Positions 17,894 through 26,862 of a DNA stretch of 64,000 bases are shown piece by piece. A model generated the notes under the pieces. It was not told the origin of the DNA, searched no databases, and saw only the letters and a list, made by a program, of their open reading frames with translations. This stretch comes from an uncultured Clostridium sp. (lineage in GTDB: Bacteria > Bacillota > Clostridia > Peptostreptococcales > Peptostreptococcaceae). The position numbers were made by a program, and so were the translations under genes. Position 1 is the first letter of the stretch, and each line of letters starts with the position of its first letter. The stretch spans positions 1 to 64,000 of the forward strand of contig CAMBXR010000004.1 of assembly GCA_945871955.1 (NCBI GenBank), in the 5' to 3' direction.

Positions 17894-19184
17894 CTATTAC
17901 TCCACCTTTATCTCTTATAGCTTTTACAACAAGTTTACTATTATCTCTTTCAATTTCTTCTTGAGAAGCAAATATTCTATCTACATCAATTTTATTTAAA
18001 CTAAAATTATCGATGGTACTATTTATTACATCAGCAGCTCTTTTAGAAAAGACAAGTCCTTCAAGTAAGGAATTACTAGCAAGTCTATTAGCTCCATGTA
18101 TTCCAGTACAAGCTGTTTCACCTACTGCATATAAATTATCCATAGAAGTTTCGCCGTTTAGTCCAACTTTAATTCCGCCCATAAAATAATGTTGAGCAGG
18201 AGAAACTTTTATAGGTTCTTTAGTGATATCAGTTCCTCTTTCTAAACATTTATTGTATATAGTAGAGAATCTACTTTTTAGATAGTCTTCATCTAGAAAA
18301 CTTATATCTAGAAGGACATAAGGGCTATTAGTTTTTTTCATTTCTTTAAAAATAGCCTGAGATACCACATCTCTTGGTAGAAGCTCGTCAACAAATCTCT
18401 CCCCATTGATATTATAAAGCTTACCGCCTTCACCTCTCACTGATTCAGAAATTAAAAATCTTCTTTCATCAGTAGAGCCATCGTAAAAAGCAGTAGGATG
18501 TATTTGAATATAATTTATATCTTTTAGTTCTATATCATGTCTAAGAGCTATAGCAAGTCCATCACCACGAAGAATTCTTTGAGAAGTAGAGTTTCTGTAT
18601 AAGCCTCCAATTCCTCCACAAGCAAGTACTACATTTTTAGCAAAAACATTAATTTGTTTTCCATTTTTCAGAAGTATAGCACCTATACATTTGTCGTTTT
18701 TAACAATTATATCAGCAAGGAAAGTATCTTCATAAACTCTTATATTACTTCTAGATAAGGTGTTTTTTATAAGTGTTTTAGCTACATTTTCTCCTGTATT
18801 ATCTTGAGTATGTATAATTCTATTTACACAGTGGGCACCTTCTTTAGTATAGTCCCAGTTTCCATCTTCATCTTTATCTACGTCAAGACCTAGGGCAACT
18901 AAAGAGTCAACATTTTCAATAGATTCTCTAGTTAATACTTTTACTGCTTGTAAATCATTTTTATATTGTCCAGCTCTTAGAGTATCCTCTATAAATAAAG
19001 GGATATCATTTATATCTCTAGCTACAGATATACCACCTTGTGCAAGATAAGTATTAGTGCAATCTAATTTATCTTTTGAAATTACCATTACATCTAAATC
19101 TTTTCTAAGGTTTAAAGCACAATATAGTCCTGCTACACCAGATCCAACTACTAAAACATCAATATATTTATTTTCCACAAACAA
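17886..19184 (-). CDS. nadB: L-aspartate oxidase
   Basis: A 432-residue FAD enzyme oxidising L-aspartate to iminoaspartate, the first step of NAD synthesis. The N-terminal dinucleotide fold VVGSGVAGLYCAL (about residues 12-24) and CTNTYLAQGGISVA motif are clear, and so are HPTAFYDG and GIHGANRLASNSLLEGLVF near residue 370. It is about 100 residues shorter than the E. coli enzyme, missing most of the C-terminal helical domain; since it is translationally nested between nadA and nadC with intact catalytic parts, I take this as a short family form and not a truncation. The start is TTG at 19184, or GTG two codons in; both lie behind AGGGGAG inside the 3' end of nadA. Confidence 0.93.
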   Translation of the reverse strand: MFVENKYIDVLVVGSGVAGLYCALNLRKDLDVMVISKDKLDCTNTYLAQGGISVARDINDIPLFIEDTLRAGQYKNDLQAVKVLTRESIENVDSLVALGLDVDKDEDGNWDYTKEGAHCVNRIIHTQDNTGENVAKTLIKNTLSRSNIRVYEDTFLADIIVKNDKCIGAILLKNGKQINVFAKNVVLACGGIGGLYRNSTSQRILRGDGLAIALRHDIELKDINYIQIHPTAFYDGSTDERRFLISESVRGEGGKLYNINGERFVDELLPRDVVSQAIFKEMKKTNSPYVLLDISFLDEDYLKSRFSTIYNKCLERGTDITKEPIKVSPAQHYFMGGIKVGLNGETSMDNLYAVGETACTGIHGANRLASNSLLEGLVFSKRAADVINSTIDNFSLNKIDVDRIFASQEEIERDNSKLVVKAIRDKGGVIDD

Positions 19185-20094
19185 CCATCTCCCCTAATTT
19201 GTGCATATTTTCTAGAGATACTAAAGCTTTTTTAGATATATCTTCATCTAGAATTACTTCTTCAACTTTTCCACATAAAGCATCATAAACTTTTTCTAAG
19301 CTAGTTTTTTTCATATTAGGGCATATGATACGCTCTGGGAAATAGAACTTTTTATTAGGATTTCTTTTATTAAGTTCATATAATATACCTTCTTCAGTAG
19401 CTATTATAAATTCATTATCATCACAATTTGTTGCGAAATTAATTATTCCACTTGTACTTCCTATGTAATCACATAAATCCCTAACATCTTTATTACACTC
19501 AGGATGACCTAATACCTTTACATTTGGATGTTTAGCTTTGGCATTAATAATATCCTCTGTAGAAATTCTTTCATGAGTAGGACAGAATCCTTGCCATAAT
19601 ATGAACTCTTTATCAGGGAAGAATTCAGCTATATAGCTACCTAAATTTCTATCTGGTAAAAATAATATTTGTTTATTTGATACATTTTTTATGATATCTA
19701 AGGCACTAGATGAAGTTACTGAAACATCACAAAGAGCTTTAACTTCATAAGATGAATTTATATAACATACCTTAAATGCATCTGGATAATCTTTAATCAT
19801 TTCTTTTAAATCCTCTGCATTAGCCATATCTGCCATAGGACAGCCAGCATTAGTAGCAGGTAAGATAACAGTTTTTTGTGGAGATAAGATCTTTGCACTT
19901 TCTCCCATGAATTTTACGCCACAGAATATAATTAATTCTTCTTGGCAATCACGAGCAATTTTACTTAAGTAATATGAATCACCTACATAATCAGCAATTT
20001 CTTGTATTTCATCTGGCTCATATAGATGAGCAAGTATAATGGCATTTTTTTCTTTTTTCAATTTTAAAATATTTTCTTTTAAAATATTCCTCAT
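19168..20094 (-). CDS. nadA: quinolinate synthase
   Basis: A 308-residue 4Fe-4S enzyme condensing iminoaspartate with dihydroxyacetone phosphate to quinolinate. Hallmarks are AIILAHLYEPDEIQEIADYVGDS at the N-terminus, GVKFMGESAKIL, PATNAGCPMADM (cluster cysteine), and WQGFCPTHERI, with cysteines near positions 82, 170 and 260 expected as cluster ligands. An in-frame codon exists 23 residues upstream, but the ATG at 20094 follows AAAGGGTG and matches the family N-terminus. First gene of nadABC, divergent from niaR, overlapping nadB by 17 bases. Confidence 0.95.
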   Translation of the reverse strand: MRNILKENILKLKKEKNAIILAHLYEPDEIQEIADYVGDSYYLSKIARDCQEELIIFCGVKFMGESAKILSPQKTVILPATNAGCPMADMANAEDLKEMIKDYPDAFKVCYINSSYEVKALCDVSVTSSSALDIIKNVSNKQILFLPDRNLGSYIAEFFPDKEFILWQGFCPTHERISTEDIINAKAKHPNVKVLGHPECNKDVRDLCDYIGSTSGIINFATNCDDNEFIIATEEGILYELNKRNPNKKFYFPERIICPNMKKTSLEKVYDALCGKVEEVILDEDISKKALVSLENMHKLGEMVVCGK

Positions 20095-20128
20095 ATTAAC
20101 ACCCTTTTCTGTTATAATATTTTCGTAA

Positions 20129-20140
20129 GTGTATATACAC
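20129..20140. promoter_or_regulatory. candidate NiaR operator in front of nadABC
   Basis: A perfect 12-bp palindrome GTGTATATACAC followed by CTGT, so that ACAGGTGT-type half-sites are present on the nadA side. It sits about 35 bases upstream of nadA's start codon, over the expected promoter region, in the divergent gap with niaR. Assignment to NiaR is inference from gene context. Confidence 0.55.
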
Positions 20141-20285
20141 CTGTAAAAACATTGTAGCACCATAATACTAACTTAACAATAAAAATTAAAAAGATATAAT
20201 AAGAAGAATATATTGATTTATGATTAAAATATTTATAGAATAATAAAATGACAAAACAATTAATTATTAAAGAAGAAGGTGTGTT

Positions 20286-20795
20286 ATGAATAGCAATGAA
20301 AGAAGAGAAAATTTACTACATATATTAAAAACATCTAATAAACCTATTAAAGGTGGGGATTTAGCGAAAGAACTTAGTGTAACTAGACAAGTTGTTGTAA
20401 AAGATATTGGATTATTAAGGGCTTCTGGAATTGATATACTAGCTACATCTACTGGATATATGATATATGATTTGAAAGAACAAGAATTTCAGATAAAATG
20501 TAAAAATCATACTACTGAGAACCATCTTTTATCAGAGTTACAGACAATTATTGATTTAGGTGGAAAAATAAAAGATGTTATAGTTGAACATCCTACTTAT
20601 GGCAGTATAAAAGCAGAACTAAATATTTCTTCAAATAGAGATTTAAAAAAATTTATAGAAAAAAGTAAATCACATGATTTTAAACAACTATCGAGTTTAT
20701 CAAAGGATTATCATATTCATACAATAGAAGTTCCAGATAAAGATACTTTAGAAGAAATAAAAAAGGAATTAGAAGAGAAAGACATATTATTTTAG
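20286..20795 (+). CDS. niaR: NAD biosynthesis repressor NiaR (YrxA-like, HTH + 3H domain)
   Basis: A 169-residue regulator: an HTH_11 winged helix (residues about 4-60; GGDLAKELSVTRQVVVKDIG) followed by a 3H ligand domain with the histidine-rich positions CKNHTTENH, VEHPTYG and DYHIHTIE that give the domain its name and bind metal. In Firmicutes NiaR represses de novo NAD genes when niacin is plentiful. The gene is divergent from nadABC, which strongly supports this assignment. RBS AAGAAGGTG lies just upstream. Confidence 0.93.
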   Translation: MNSNERRENLLHILKTSNKPIKGGDLAKELSVTRQVVVKDIGLLRASGIDILATSTGYMIYDLKEQEFQIKCKNHTTENHLLSELQTIIDLGGKIKDVIVEHPTYGSIKAELNISSNRDLKKFIEKSKSHDFKQLSSLSKDYHIHTIEVPDKDTLEEIKKELEEKDILF

Positions 20796-20801
20796 ACTTA
20801 C

Positions 20802-20839
20802 AAAGAATAGCTTGTTCAAATTTATAGCTATTCTTTTTT
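20802..20839 (+). terminator. niaR terminator
   Basis: AAAGAATAGCT pairs with AGCTATTCTTT around a 13-base loop and runs into T6. Confidence 0.88.
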
Positions 20840-21180
20840 ATTGTTATAAAAATAGAATATATAGTGAAATATTAATTCCAATTTGGAATTGATATATATA
20901 GAATTAAAGAGATATATATAATTAATATATTATATATGAATTATATATTGTATATATTAGTAAATTAGGGAGTATTGATGTTTCAATACTTATTTTAATT
21001 TACACACATAATATTATTTATACATATTTATAAAATTTATAATCAAAGTTTATAAATACATACAATAAATGGAAAAAAATGTAATTTATTATAACGTTTT
21101 GGAATGTATATAACTGTACAATTTCTTGGATATTTGTAAAATAGTATGATATATTGTTTATTAGAAAAACATACAGTTTT
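20840..21180. other. AT-rich region upstream of the first cobalamin riboswitch
   Basis: No coding sequence supported. It contains a near-palindrome AATTCCAATTTGGAATT at 20874-20890, whose 12-base core recurs at 21203-21214, and a small hairpin AGTATTGA/TCAATACT near 20971-20991. A possible promoter has TTGGAT at 21126-21131, an 18-base spacer and TATATT at 21150-21155; TATAAT at 21195-21200 is an alternative -10. Confidence 0.45.
20874..20890. promoter_or_regulatory. palindrome, candidate LysR box
   Basis: Eight-base arms AATTCCAA/TTGGAATT around a single central T; TTCCAATTTGGAA within it fits the T-N11-A form of LysR-type boxes. The 12-base core TTCCAATTTGGA is repeated at 21203-21214, next to the riboswitch that precedes the lysR-type gene. 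Confidence 0.35.
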
Positions 21181-21207
21181 AAAACTTTATAAATTATAAT
21201 AGTTCCA

Positions 21208-21380
21208 ATTTGGATTAATAGGGAAATTGGTGAAAGTCCAATACGATCCCGTCACTGTGATAAAGGGTTTGTTTTTATACCACTTAACATAAATATGTTT
21301 GGGAAGGGAAAACAAACAATGCTTTTTAGTCAGGAGACCTGCTTTTATAATTGTAAACAGAACCTACGGTGAATAGGTGT
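21208..21380 (+). ncRNA. cobalamin riboswitch 1 (aptamer)
   Basis: The B12 box AGTCAGGAGACCTGC lies at 21328-21342. Upstream are the conserved GGGAA-N3-GGTGAAA segment (21231-21245), CCCGTCACTGT (21248-21258) and GGGAAGG (21301-21307). A hairpin after the B12 box presents ACGG (21366-21369), complementary to CCGT in the upstream loop (21249-21252), consistent with the L5-L13 kissing interaction of class I cobalamin riboswitches. A terminator follows, so binding of a cobalamin should switch off the LysR-deacylase-ABC-MATE cluster. Confidence 0.93.
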
Positions 21381-21386
21381 GTTTTA

Positions 21387-21444
21387 AAAGGCTTGTTTAA
21401 CAAGCTTTTATTAGTGCACACTTTTTTAAGAAGTGTGTTTTTTT
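21387..21444 (+). terminator. expression platform of riboswitch 1
   Basis: Two consecutive hairpins: GCTTG/CAAGC (21391-21405), then CACACTT/AAGTGTG (21417-21437) with a seven-T tail. The second is a standard intrinsic terminator. GTGTG upstream near 21378 could pair with its left arm as antiterminator. Confidence 0.85.
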
Positions 21445-21475
21445 GTAATTAAATAATTAGAAAGGGAGGTATGTT

Positions 21476-22405
21476 ATGGACGTAAAGCAATTACAATATT
21501 TTGTAGTTAGCGTTGATATGGGTAGTTTTCATTCGGCAGCAGAAGTTTTAATTACCACGCAGCCAAATGTAAGTAAAATAGTAAAATCCCTTGAAACAGA
21601 ACTAAATATGACTTTACTTAAACGGGATAGAAATGGTGTTACTCCCACTAAAGAAGGTGAAATTATATACAGATACTCTATTGAAGTATTAAAAAATATG
21701 AGGATTATTACAGACTTTAGAGATGAACAAAAGATAGATAGATTGTCTATTTGTAGTGTACCCAGTAATACACTATCAATTTATCTAGCGAAGTTTTATA
21801 ATGAAATATCCCATGACAAAGAAATTCAAATGGATTTTTGTGAATCTAATGTTGAAGATATAATGAAAAAGGTACATAGAAGAGAAGCAGAATTAGGTTT
21901 TGTATATATCTCAAAAAGAAATATGTCATCTTTTAAAAGACATATAAAGAATAAAGGTCTTAAATTTTTTGAAATAAAAAAAACACCCCTATATTTATAT
22001 GTAGGGAAAAAAAGTCCACTATATGGAAATGAATATATAGAAGAAAAGGATGTAAGAAATATAAAATTAATTCAACGCTATGAAGAGCAATATTCACTGT
22101 ACAATCACTTAGGACATTTAAAGGAAGATATTTTTTTTAGTGGTGAAAAATCATATATATCTTATACAAATAGTGATCATTTTTTAATGCATCTGTTAAA
22201 AAACACAGAGTATGGTTCCATAGATAGTTGTTTTATAGAAAATAAGGCTAGAGAGGATGGAATACAGGCTATTCCAATTTTATCTGCTGAAAATAGTATT
22301 TCATTTGGATATATAAAGAGAGTTAGAGATAGTTTATCAACTGTTGCACAGGAATTTATATCATATCTAAATGAAGAATGTATATTAAATGGAGAAAGAA
22401 AATGA
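21476..22405 (+). CDS. LysR-family transcriptional regulator
   Basis: A 309-residue regulator with the LysR winged helix at residues 1-60 (QLQYFVVSVDMGSFHSAAEVL, then TTQPNVSKIVKSLE) and a periplasmic-binding-protein-like effector domain from about 90. It is the first gene after cobalamin riboswitch 1, an unusual position. Its stop overlaps the start of the deacylase gene (ATGA), indicating co-translation. The effector domain shows no recognisable ligand signature. The likely targets are its own cluster or another gene set needed when B12 is short. Confidence 0.9.
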   Translation: MDVKQLQYFVVSVDMGSFHSAAEVLITTQPNVSKIVKSLETELNMTLLKRDRNGVTPTKEGEIIYRYSIEVLKNMRIITDFRDEQKIDRLSICSVPSNTLSIYLAKFYNEISHDKEIQMDFCESNVEDIMKKVHRREAELGFVYISKRNMSSFKRHIKNKGLKFFEIKKTPLYLYVGKKSPLYGNEYIEEKDVRNIKLIQRYEEQYSLYNHLGHLKEDIFFSGEKSYISYTNSDHFLMHLLKNTEYGSIDSCFIENKAREDGIQAIPILSAENSISFGYIKRVRDSLSTVAQEFISYLNEECILNGERK

Positions 22406-23355
22406 GTGAAATAACAATACAGAATTTAACAGCCAGGCAAGGCGAAAAAATAAATGGATATATAAATGTAACGAATACAAATATTGAATTGCCTGTAACA
22501 TTAATTTGTGGAAAAAGTGAAGGAGATACAGTTTTAATAACTGCAGGAGTTCATTGTGCAGAGTATGTAGGAATAGAAACGGCCATAGAATTATCTAAGG
22601 AAATAAATCCACAAAATATAAGCGGAAATATTATAATAATCCCCTTAATAAATCGTAGTGGGTTTGAGCATAGAACTATGAGTATGGTATATGAAGATGG
22701 AAAAAATCTAAATAGAGTATTTCCGGGGAATGCAGAAGGTAGTATAAGCGAAAGAATAGCATATTTTATGGAAAAAGAATTATTTTCTAAAATTGACTAT
22801 TATATAGACTTACACTGTGGAGATGGTTATGAGGAACTTACTCCATATGTATATTGCCAAGGTATTGCAAATGAAGAAGTACTATCTAAATCAAGACAAA
22901 TGGCTATGGCGATTAATTCAGAATATATAGTAGTATCCCAATCAGGGAGTGGTGGAGCATATAATTATGCGGGTTCTATAGGTTTACCAGGTATTTTAAT
23001 AGAAAGAGGATGTATGGGTAAATGGAGTCCAGAAGAAGTAGAAGAATATAAAATAGATGTAAGAAATGTATTAAAAGAACTTAAAGTTTTATCTGGTGAA
23101 AAAGTAAATAGAAATAATAATACAAAAGTGATAACAAATACTATCTACGAAGATTCTATATATACAGGATGCTGGTATGCAAACTACAAAGTAGGTGATA
23201 TTGTTTCAAGGGGTGATGAACTGGGAACTGTTAGAGATTATTTTGGAAACATTCTACATTCGTGTATAGCAAAAGTAGATGGTGTTGTACTATATCAAGT
23301 AGGAAGTCTATCAGTATTAAAGGATGGACCTATGATAACTTATGGACAAATATAA
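22402..23355 (+). CDS. M14-family succinylglutamate desuccinylase/aspartoacylase-like metallohydrolase
   Basis: A 317-residue cytoplasmic zinc enzyme. AGVHCAEYVG near residue 50 provides the HxxE zinc pair, NRSGFEHR is the usual substrate segment, and DLHCGDG near residue 140 gives the third ligand; the C-terminal 100 residues form the barrel lid typical of the AspA/AstE clade. Members deacylate N-acyl amino acids or related amides. The chosen ATG at 22402 overlaps the lysR stop; an upstream in-frame ATG lies inside lysR. Context suggests that it processes whatever the adjacent ABC importer brings in. The substrate is unknown. Confidence 0.82.
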   Translation: MSEITIQNLTARQGEKINGYINVTNTNIELPVTLICGKSEGDTVLITAGVHCAEYVGIETAIELSKEINPQNISGNIIIIPLINRSGFEHRTMSMVYEDGKNLNRVFPGNAEGSISERIAYFMEKELFSKIDYYIDLHCGDGYEELTPYVYCQGIANEEVLSKSRQMAMAINSEYIVVSQSGSGGAYNYAGSIGLPGILIERGCMGKWSPEEVEEYKIDVRNVLKELKVLSGEKVNRNNNTKVITNTIYEDSIYTGCWYANYKVGDIVSRGDELGTVRDYFGNILHSCIAKVDGVVLYQVGSLSVLKDGPMITYGQI

Positions 23356-23373
23356 ATATTAGGGGGAAAGATA

Positions 23374-24312
23374 TTGAAAAAAAAGCAGTTGATAAGTAGA
23401 ATTATGCAAATGATAATAGTTCTATTTGGGATTAGTTTGGTTACTTTTGCATTGACATATTTGTCGCCGGGTGATCCTGTAAGAACTATGTATGCATCGT
23501 CTGGAATGATGCCAAGTGAAGAGGTTATTCAACAGACAAGGGAGTCCTTAGGATTAAATAGATCCTTTTATGTACAATATTGGTGTTGGTTAAAAGATTG
23601 TTTATCAGGCTATTTAGGGATTTCATATACTGCAAAAGCACCTGTTGCAGATGTTATGTTGTTAAGATTAGGCCCAACTCTAAAATTAGCTTTTATGTCA
23701 TTAATAGTTATGTTAATGATATCTGTCCCTTTTGGAATGTTGGCAGCTGTTAAGAAAAATACAGTGATTGATTATATTATTAGAAGTACAACTTTTTTAG
23801 GAGTATCTATACCTAATTTCTGGGTAGGATTAATGCTTTTATATATAATAGCCTTAAAATTCAAGTTATTGCCTGTAATATCTACAGGAGATGGAATTGA
23901 AAAAATGATTTTACCAGTACTAACCCTTGCCTTTGCAATGTCGGCAAAGTATACAAGACAAGTGCGTACAGCCATATTGGAAGAATTAAATCAAGATTAT
24001 GTAATTGGTGCAAGAGCAAGAGGAATAAAAGAAAGTACTATTCTTTGGAGACATGTATTTCCAAACGCTTTATTACCACTTATAACACTACTTGGACTAT
24101 CTCTAGGTTCTCTACTTGGAGGAACGGCAGTAGTAGAAGTTATATTCTCATATCCTGGTCTTGGAAGTTTGGCAGTTTCAGCCATAAAATCTTATGATTA
24201 TCCTTTAATTCAAGCATATGTAATGTGGATAGCATTAATTTATATGGTGATAAATTTACTGGTAGATATTTCATATGACTATCTAGATCCAAGGATAAGA
24301 GAAAGGAGATAA
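23374..24312 (+). CDS. ABC importer permease, DppB/NikB type
   Basis: A 312-residue membrane protein with six helices. The first helix plus a large extracytoplasmic loop (residues about 30-95) is typical of DppB/NikB, and the EAA cytoplasmic loop reads ARARGIKESTILWRHVFPNA near residues 210-229. It starts at TTG after TTAGGGGGAAAG. It forms the translocation pore with the next gene's product, three bases downstream. Family members carry peptides, nickel or nickel-chelates. Confidence 0.9.
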   Translation: MKKKQLISRIMQMIIVLFGISLVTFALTYLSPGDPVRTMYASSGMMPSEEVIQQTRESLGLNRSFYVQYWCWLKDCLSGYLGISYTAKAPVADVMLLRLGPTLKLAFMSLIVMLMISVPFGMLAAVKKNTVIDYIIRSTTFLGVSIPNFWVGLMLLYIIALKFKLLPVISTGDGIEKMILPVLTLAFAMSAKYTRQVRTAILEELNQDYVIGARARGIKESTILWRHVFPNALLPLITLLGLSLGSLLGGTAVVEVIFSYPGLGSLAVSAIKSYDYPLIQAYVMWIALIYMVINLLVDISYDYLDPRIRERR

Positions 24313-24314
24313 AT

Positions 24315-25172
24315 ATGAGTAAAATTAAAAAGTTTATAAAAAGAAATAAGATGTTTTCATTGCTTGTAGTAGCTGCAATTACAATTATTCTAGTTGGAAT
24401 ATTTGCACCTGTAATAGCTACACATAGTCCTTATGAAAGTAATTTGCATGACGCATTTATAGCACCTAATAGCGAGCATATATTTGGTACGGACAAGCTT
24501 GGTAGAGATATATTTTCACGTGTTATTTATGGAACAAGAATATCACTTAGTGCAGCATTAATACTTGTTATTTCAATTTTTACAATTGGTACAACTCTAG
24601 GAGTGATTGCTGGATACTTTGGTGGAATTATAGATACTATTATTATGAGAATTTCAGATATGATGATATCTTTTCCAGGGTTGGTACTTGCTATTGCTAT
24701 GGCAGGAATTATGGGAGCAAGTGTAAAAAATGCAATAATAGCTATAACAGTAGTAAGTTGGACTAAATATGCTAGACTATCAAGAAGTTTAGTATTAAAA
24801 ATAAAAGAAACTGATTATATTCGTGCAGCAAAGGTAACTGGATGTAAGACAGTTCACATTATTACAAGACATATAATACCTAATATTATATCTACACTAA
24901 TAATCACTGCAACTACAGATATAGGAACTATGATATTAGAGTTATCAGCACTTTCATTCCTTGGATTTGGTGCACAATCTCCTCAAGCTGAGTGGGGATT
25001 AATGTTAAATGAAGGACGTGCCTATATGATTGATTGCCCTTGGTTAATGATATACCCAGGATTAGCAATATGTATAGTAGTAGTAGTATACAATCTTCTA
25101 GGAGATAGCTTAAGAGATATTTTAGATTCTAGAAGCTCTATAGAAGAATTAGAAATAGAACAAGCAATATAA
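24315..25172 (+). CDS. ABC importer permease, DppC/NikC type
   Basis: A 285-residue permease with an N-terminal DppC-like helix (residues about 13-38) and the motif HIFGTDKLGRDIFSRVIYGTR near residue 55, which is shared by DppC/OppC/NikC. The EAA loop is RAAKVTGCKTVHIITRHIIPN. It is the partner of the DppB-type subunit. The start follows AGGAGATAAAT and lies three bases behind the upstream stop. Confidence 0.9.
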   Translation: MSKIKKFIKRNKMFSLLVVAAITIILVGIFAPVIATHSPYESNLHDAFIAPNSEHIFGTDKLGRDIFSRVIYGTRISLSAALILVISIFTIGTTLGVIAGYFGGIIDTIIMRISDMMISFPGLVLAIAMAGIMGASVKNAIIAITVVSWTKYARLSRSLVLKIKETDYIRAAKVTGCKTVHIITRHIIPNIISTLIITATTDIGTMILELSALSFLGFGAQSPQAEWGLMLNEGRAYMIDCPWLMIYPGLAICIVVVVYNLLGDSLRDILDSRSSIEELEIEQAI

Positions 25173-25197
25173 AATAATGACAAATGGGGGAATATTT

Positions 25198-26772
25198 ATG
25201 AAAATTACAAAAAAAATTAGAAATGTATTAAGTACAGCACTTATAGTAACTATGATGAGTGCTATGTTAACTGGATGCTCAAAGGGAAGTACTGCTGATG
25301 CATCAACTGTATTAAACTTTGGATGTACAAACTTCTCGGAGTCGCTAGATCCATCAGCAATGCCAAATGCAGCATGGGCAGTTTCACGTTATGGTATAGG
25401 TGAATCTTTATTTAAATTCGATGATAAAATGGAAGCAGACTACAATTTATGTGATGAATACTCAGTAAATGAGGATAATACAGAGTGGAAATTCCATATA
25501 CGTGAAAATCTTAAATTCTCTAATGGAAAAGAAGTAAATGCATCATCAGTAGTTAAATCTATTGAGTATATGTATGAACAAGAAAAGAGTGGAAAAGGTA
25601 GTACAGCACCTTCACAATATATGATATATGATTCTATAAAGGCTGATGATGAATCTAGAACTGTTACTATTAAGACAAGTAAACCATATGCAGATTTAAC
25701 TAAAGCTTTAGCACATCCATTCTTCGTAATATTAGATATGGAATCAGACTTAGCTAATAATCCAGTTGGAACAGGACCATATGTAATAGATAAATATGAT
25801 GTAGGTGTATCTGTAGCTATGAAGGCTAATGAAGACTATTGGAAAGAAGAGGTACCCTATGAAAAATTAAATATATCATTTATAGAAGATAGTACTACAA
25901 AAGCTATGGCTCTTCAAAATGGTGATATTGATGTTGCAGAAAATATAAATACAGCTAATGATTTAAAAAAATTACAAGATTCTAAAGACTTTAATGTGTC
26001 AGAAACTGTGGGAGTTAGAACAGGGTTTGCATATATAAACCAAAAAGGTATTCTAGGAAATGATGATTTGAGAAAAGCAATTCTTATGGCAATAGATGAT
26101 GATACTTTATGTAATACAACTGTTGGAGGATTATATACTCCAGGGGCTTCTGTATTACCATCAACACTAGATTATGGAGCAGATAAATTAAAAGATGCTA
26201 CTCCTTATGATGAAAAAGAAGCAATTAAAATATTAGATGATGCAAAAATAGTTGATACTGATGGAGATGGATATAGAGAATTAGATGGAAAAAATATTGA
26301 GTTAAACTTCCTTACATATGATAGTAGAAATTTACCTGACTTTGCAGAAGGTGTGTCATCTCAATTAGAAAAGATAGGCATAAAAGTTAATGTTAAAAAG
26401 ACTGATGCAGATACAGAGTGGAATATGCTTGTAGCAGGAGAGTATGATTTACTTAACACAAACTGGATGACAGTTCAAGATGGTGATCCATATGGATACT
26501 TAGATAACTGGTATGGAAAGTCGAATGCTAATTACTGCGGATATCAAAATGATGAGTACGATAAAATATATGAAGCATTATCAACGGAAATGAATGAAGA
26601 AAAACGTAAAGATATGATAGAGAAGTTACAACAAATATTAATAGATGATGCAGCAGTAATGATACATGGATATTACAACAGTAACATGTCTAGTAATAAA
26701 TCAGTAACGGGAGCAAATATAAGTGTTGCAGATTACTATTGGATAACTACAGCTATAAAACCAGCTAAGTAA
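25198..26772 (+). CDS. ABC importer substrate-binding lipoprotein, DppA/NikA-like (SBP family 5)
   Basis: A 524-residue lipoprotein. The signal peptide ends in a lipobox (AMLTGC), with the lipid-bearing cysteine near residue 27. The family-5 binding fold is indicated by FSESLDPSAMPNAAW, an NPVGTGPYVIDKY loop near residue 195 and the C-terminal QQILIDDAAVMIHGYY. The longest reading begins seven codons earlier but ATG 25198 follows GGGGGAATATTT. The pocket cannot be typed by eye; nickel/cobalt chelate, opine metallophore and peptide are the family options. A hairpin separates this gene from the ATPase genes. Confidence 0.88.
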   Translation: MKITKKIRNVLSTALIVTMMSAMLTGCSKGSTADASTVLNFGCTNFSESLDPSAMPNAAWAVSRYGIGESLFKFDDKMEADYNLCDEYSVNEDNTEWKFHIRENLKFSNGKEVNASSVVKSIEYMYEQEKSGKGSTAPSQYMIYDSIKADDESRTVTIKTSKPYADLTKALAHPFFVILDMESDLANNPVGTGPYVIDKYDVGVSVAMKANEDYWKEEVPYEKLNISFIEDSTTKAMALQNGDIDVAENINTANDLKKLQDSKDFNVSETVGVRTGFAYINQKGILGNDDLRKAILMAIDDDTLCNTTVGGLYTPGASVLPSTLDYGADKLKDATPYDEKEAIKILDDAKIVDTDGDGYRELDGKNIELNFLTYDSRNLPDFAEGVSSQLEKIGIKVNVKKTDADTEWNMLVAGEYDLLNTNWMTVQDGDPYGYLDNWYGKSNANYCGYQNDEYDKIYEALSTEMNEEKRKDMIEKLQQILIDDAAVMIHGYYNSNMSSNKSVTGANISVADYYWITTAIKPAK

Positions 26773-26785
26773 AATAAAAATAATG

Positions 26786-26819
26786 TTAAGCTACTACCTT
26801 AATAAAGGTTGTAGCTTAA
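26786..26819 (+). terminator. intercistronic hairpin after the substrate-binding gene
   Basis: TTAAGCTAC/GTAGCTTAA with ACCTT/AAGGT inner pairing. No T-run follows, so it is more likely an mRNA-stabilising or partial-termination element that raises the level of the binding protein relative to the ATPases. Confidence 0.6.
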
Positions 26820-26862
26820 ATTATGAATATAGTTAAGTAAGATTAAAATAGGAGATGATATT

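Noticed and set aside
17886..19184. Short nadB (432 residues) considered as a truncated pseudogene
   Set aside because: FAD and active-site motifs are intact and both ends are coupled to nadA and nadC, so a short natural form is more likely.
20164..20285. A possible upstream extension of nadA to 20163
   Set aside because: The extra 23 codons would cross the putative operator and promoter and are not like quinolinate synthase; ATG 20094 has a good ribosome binding site.
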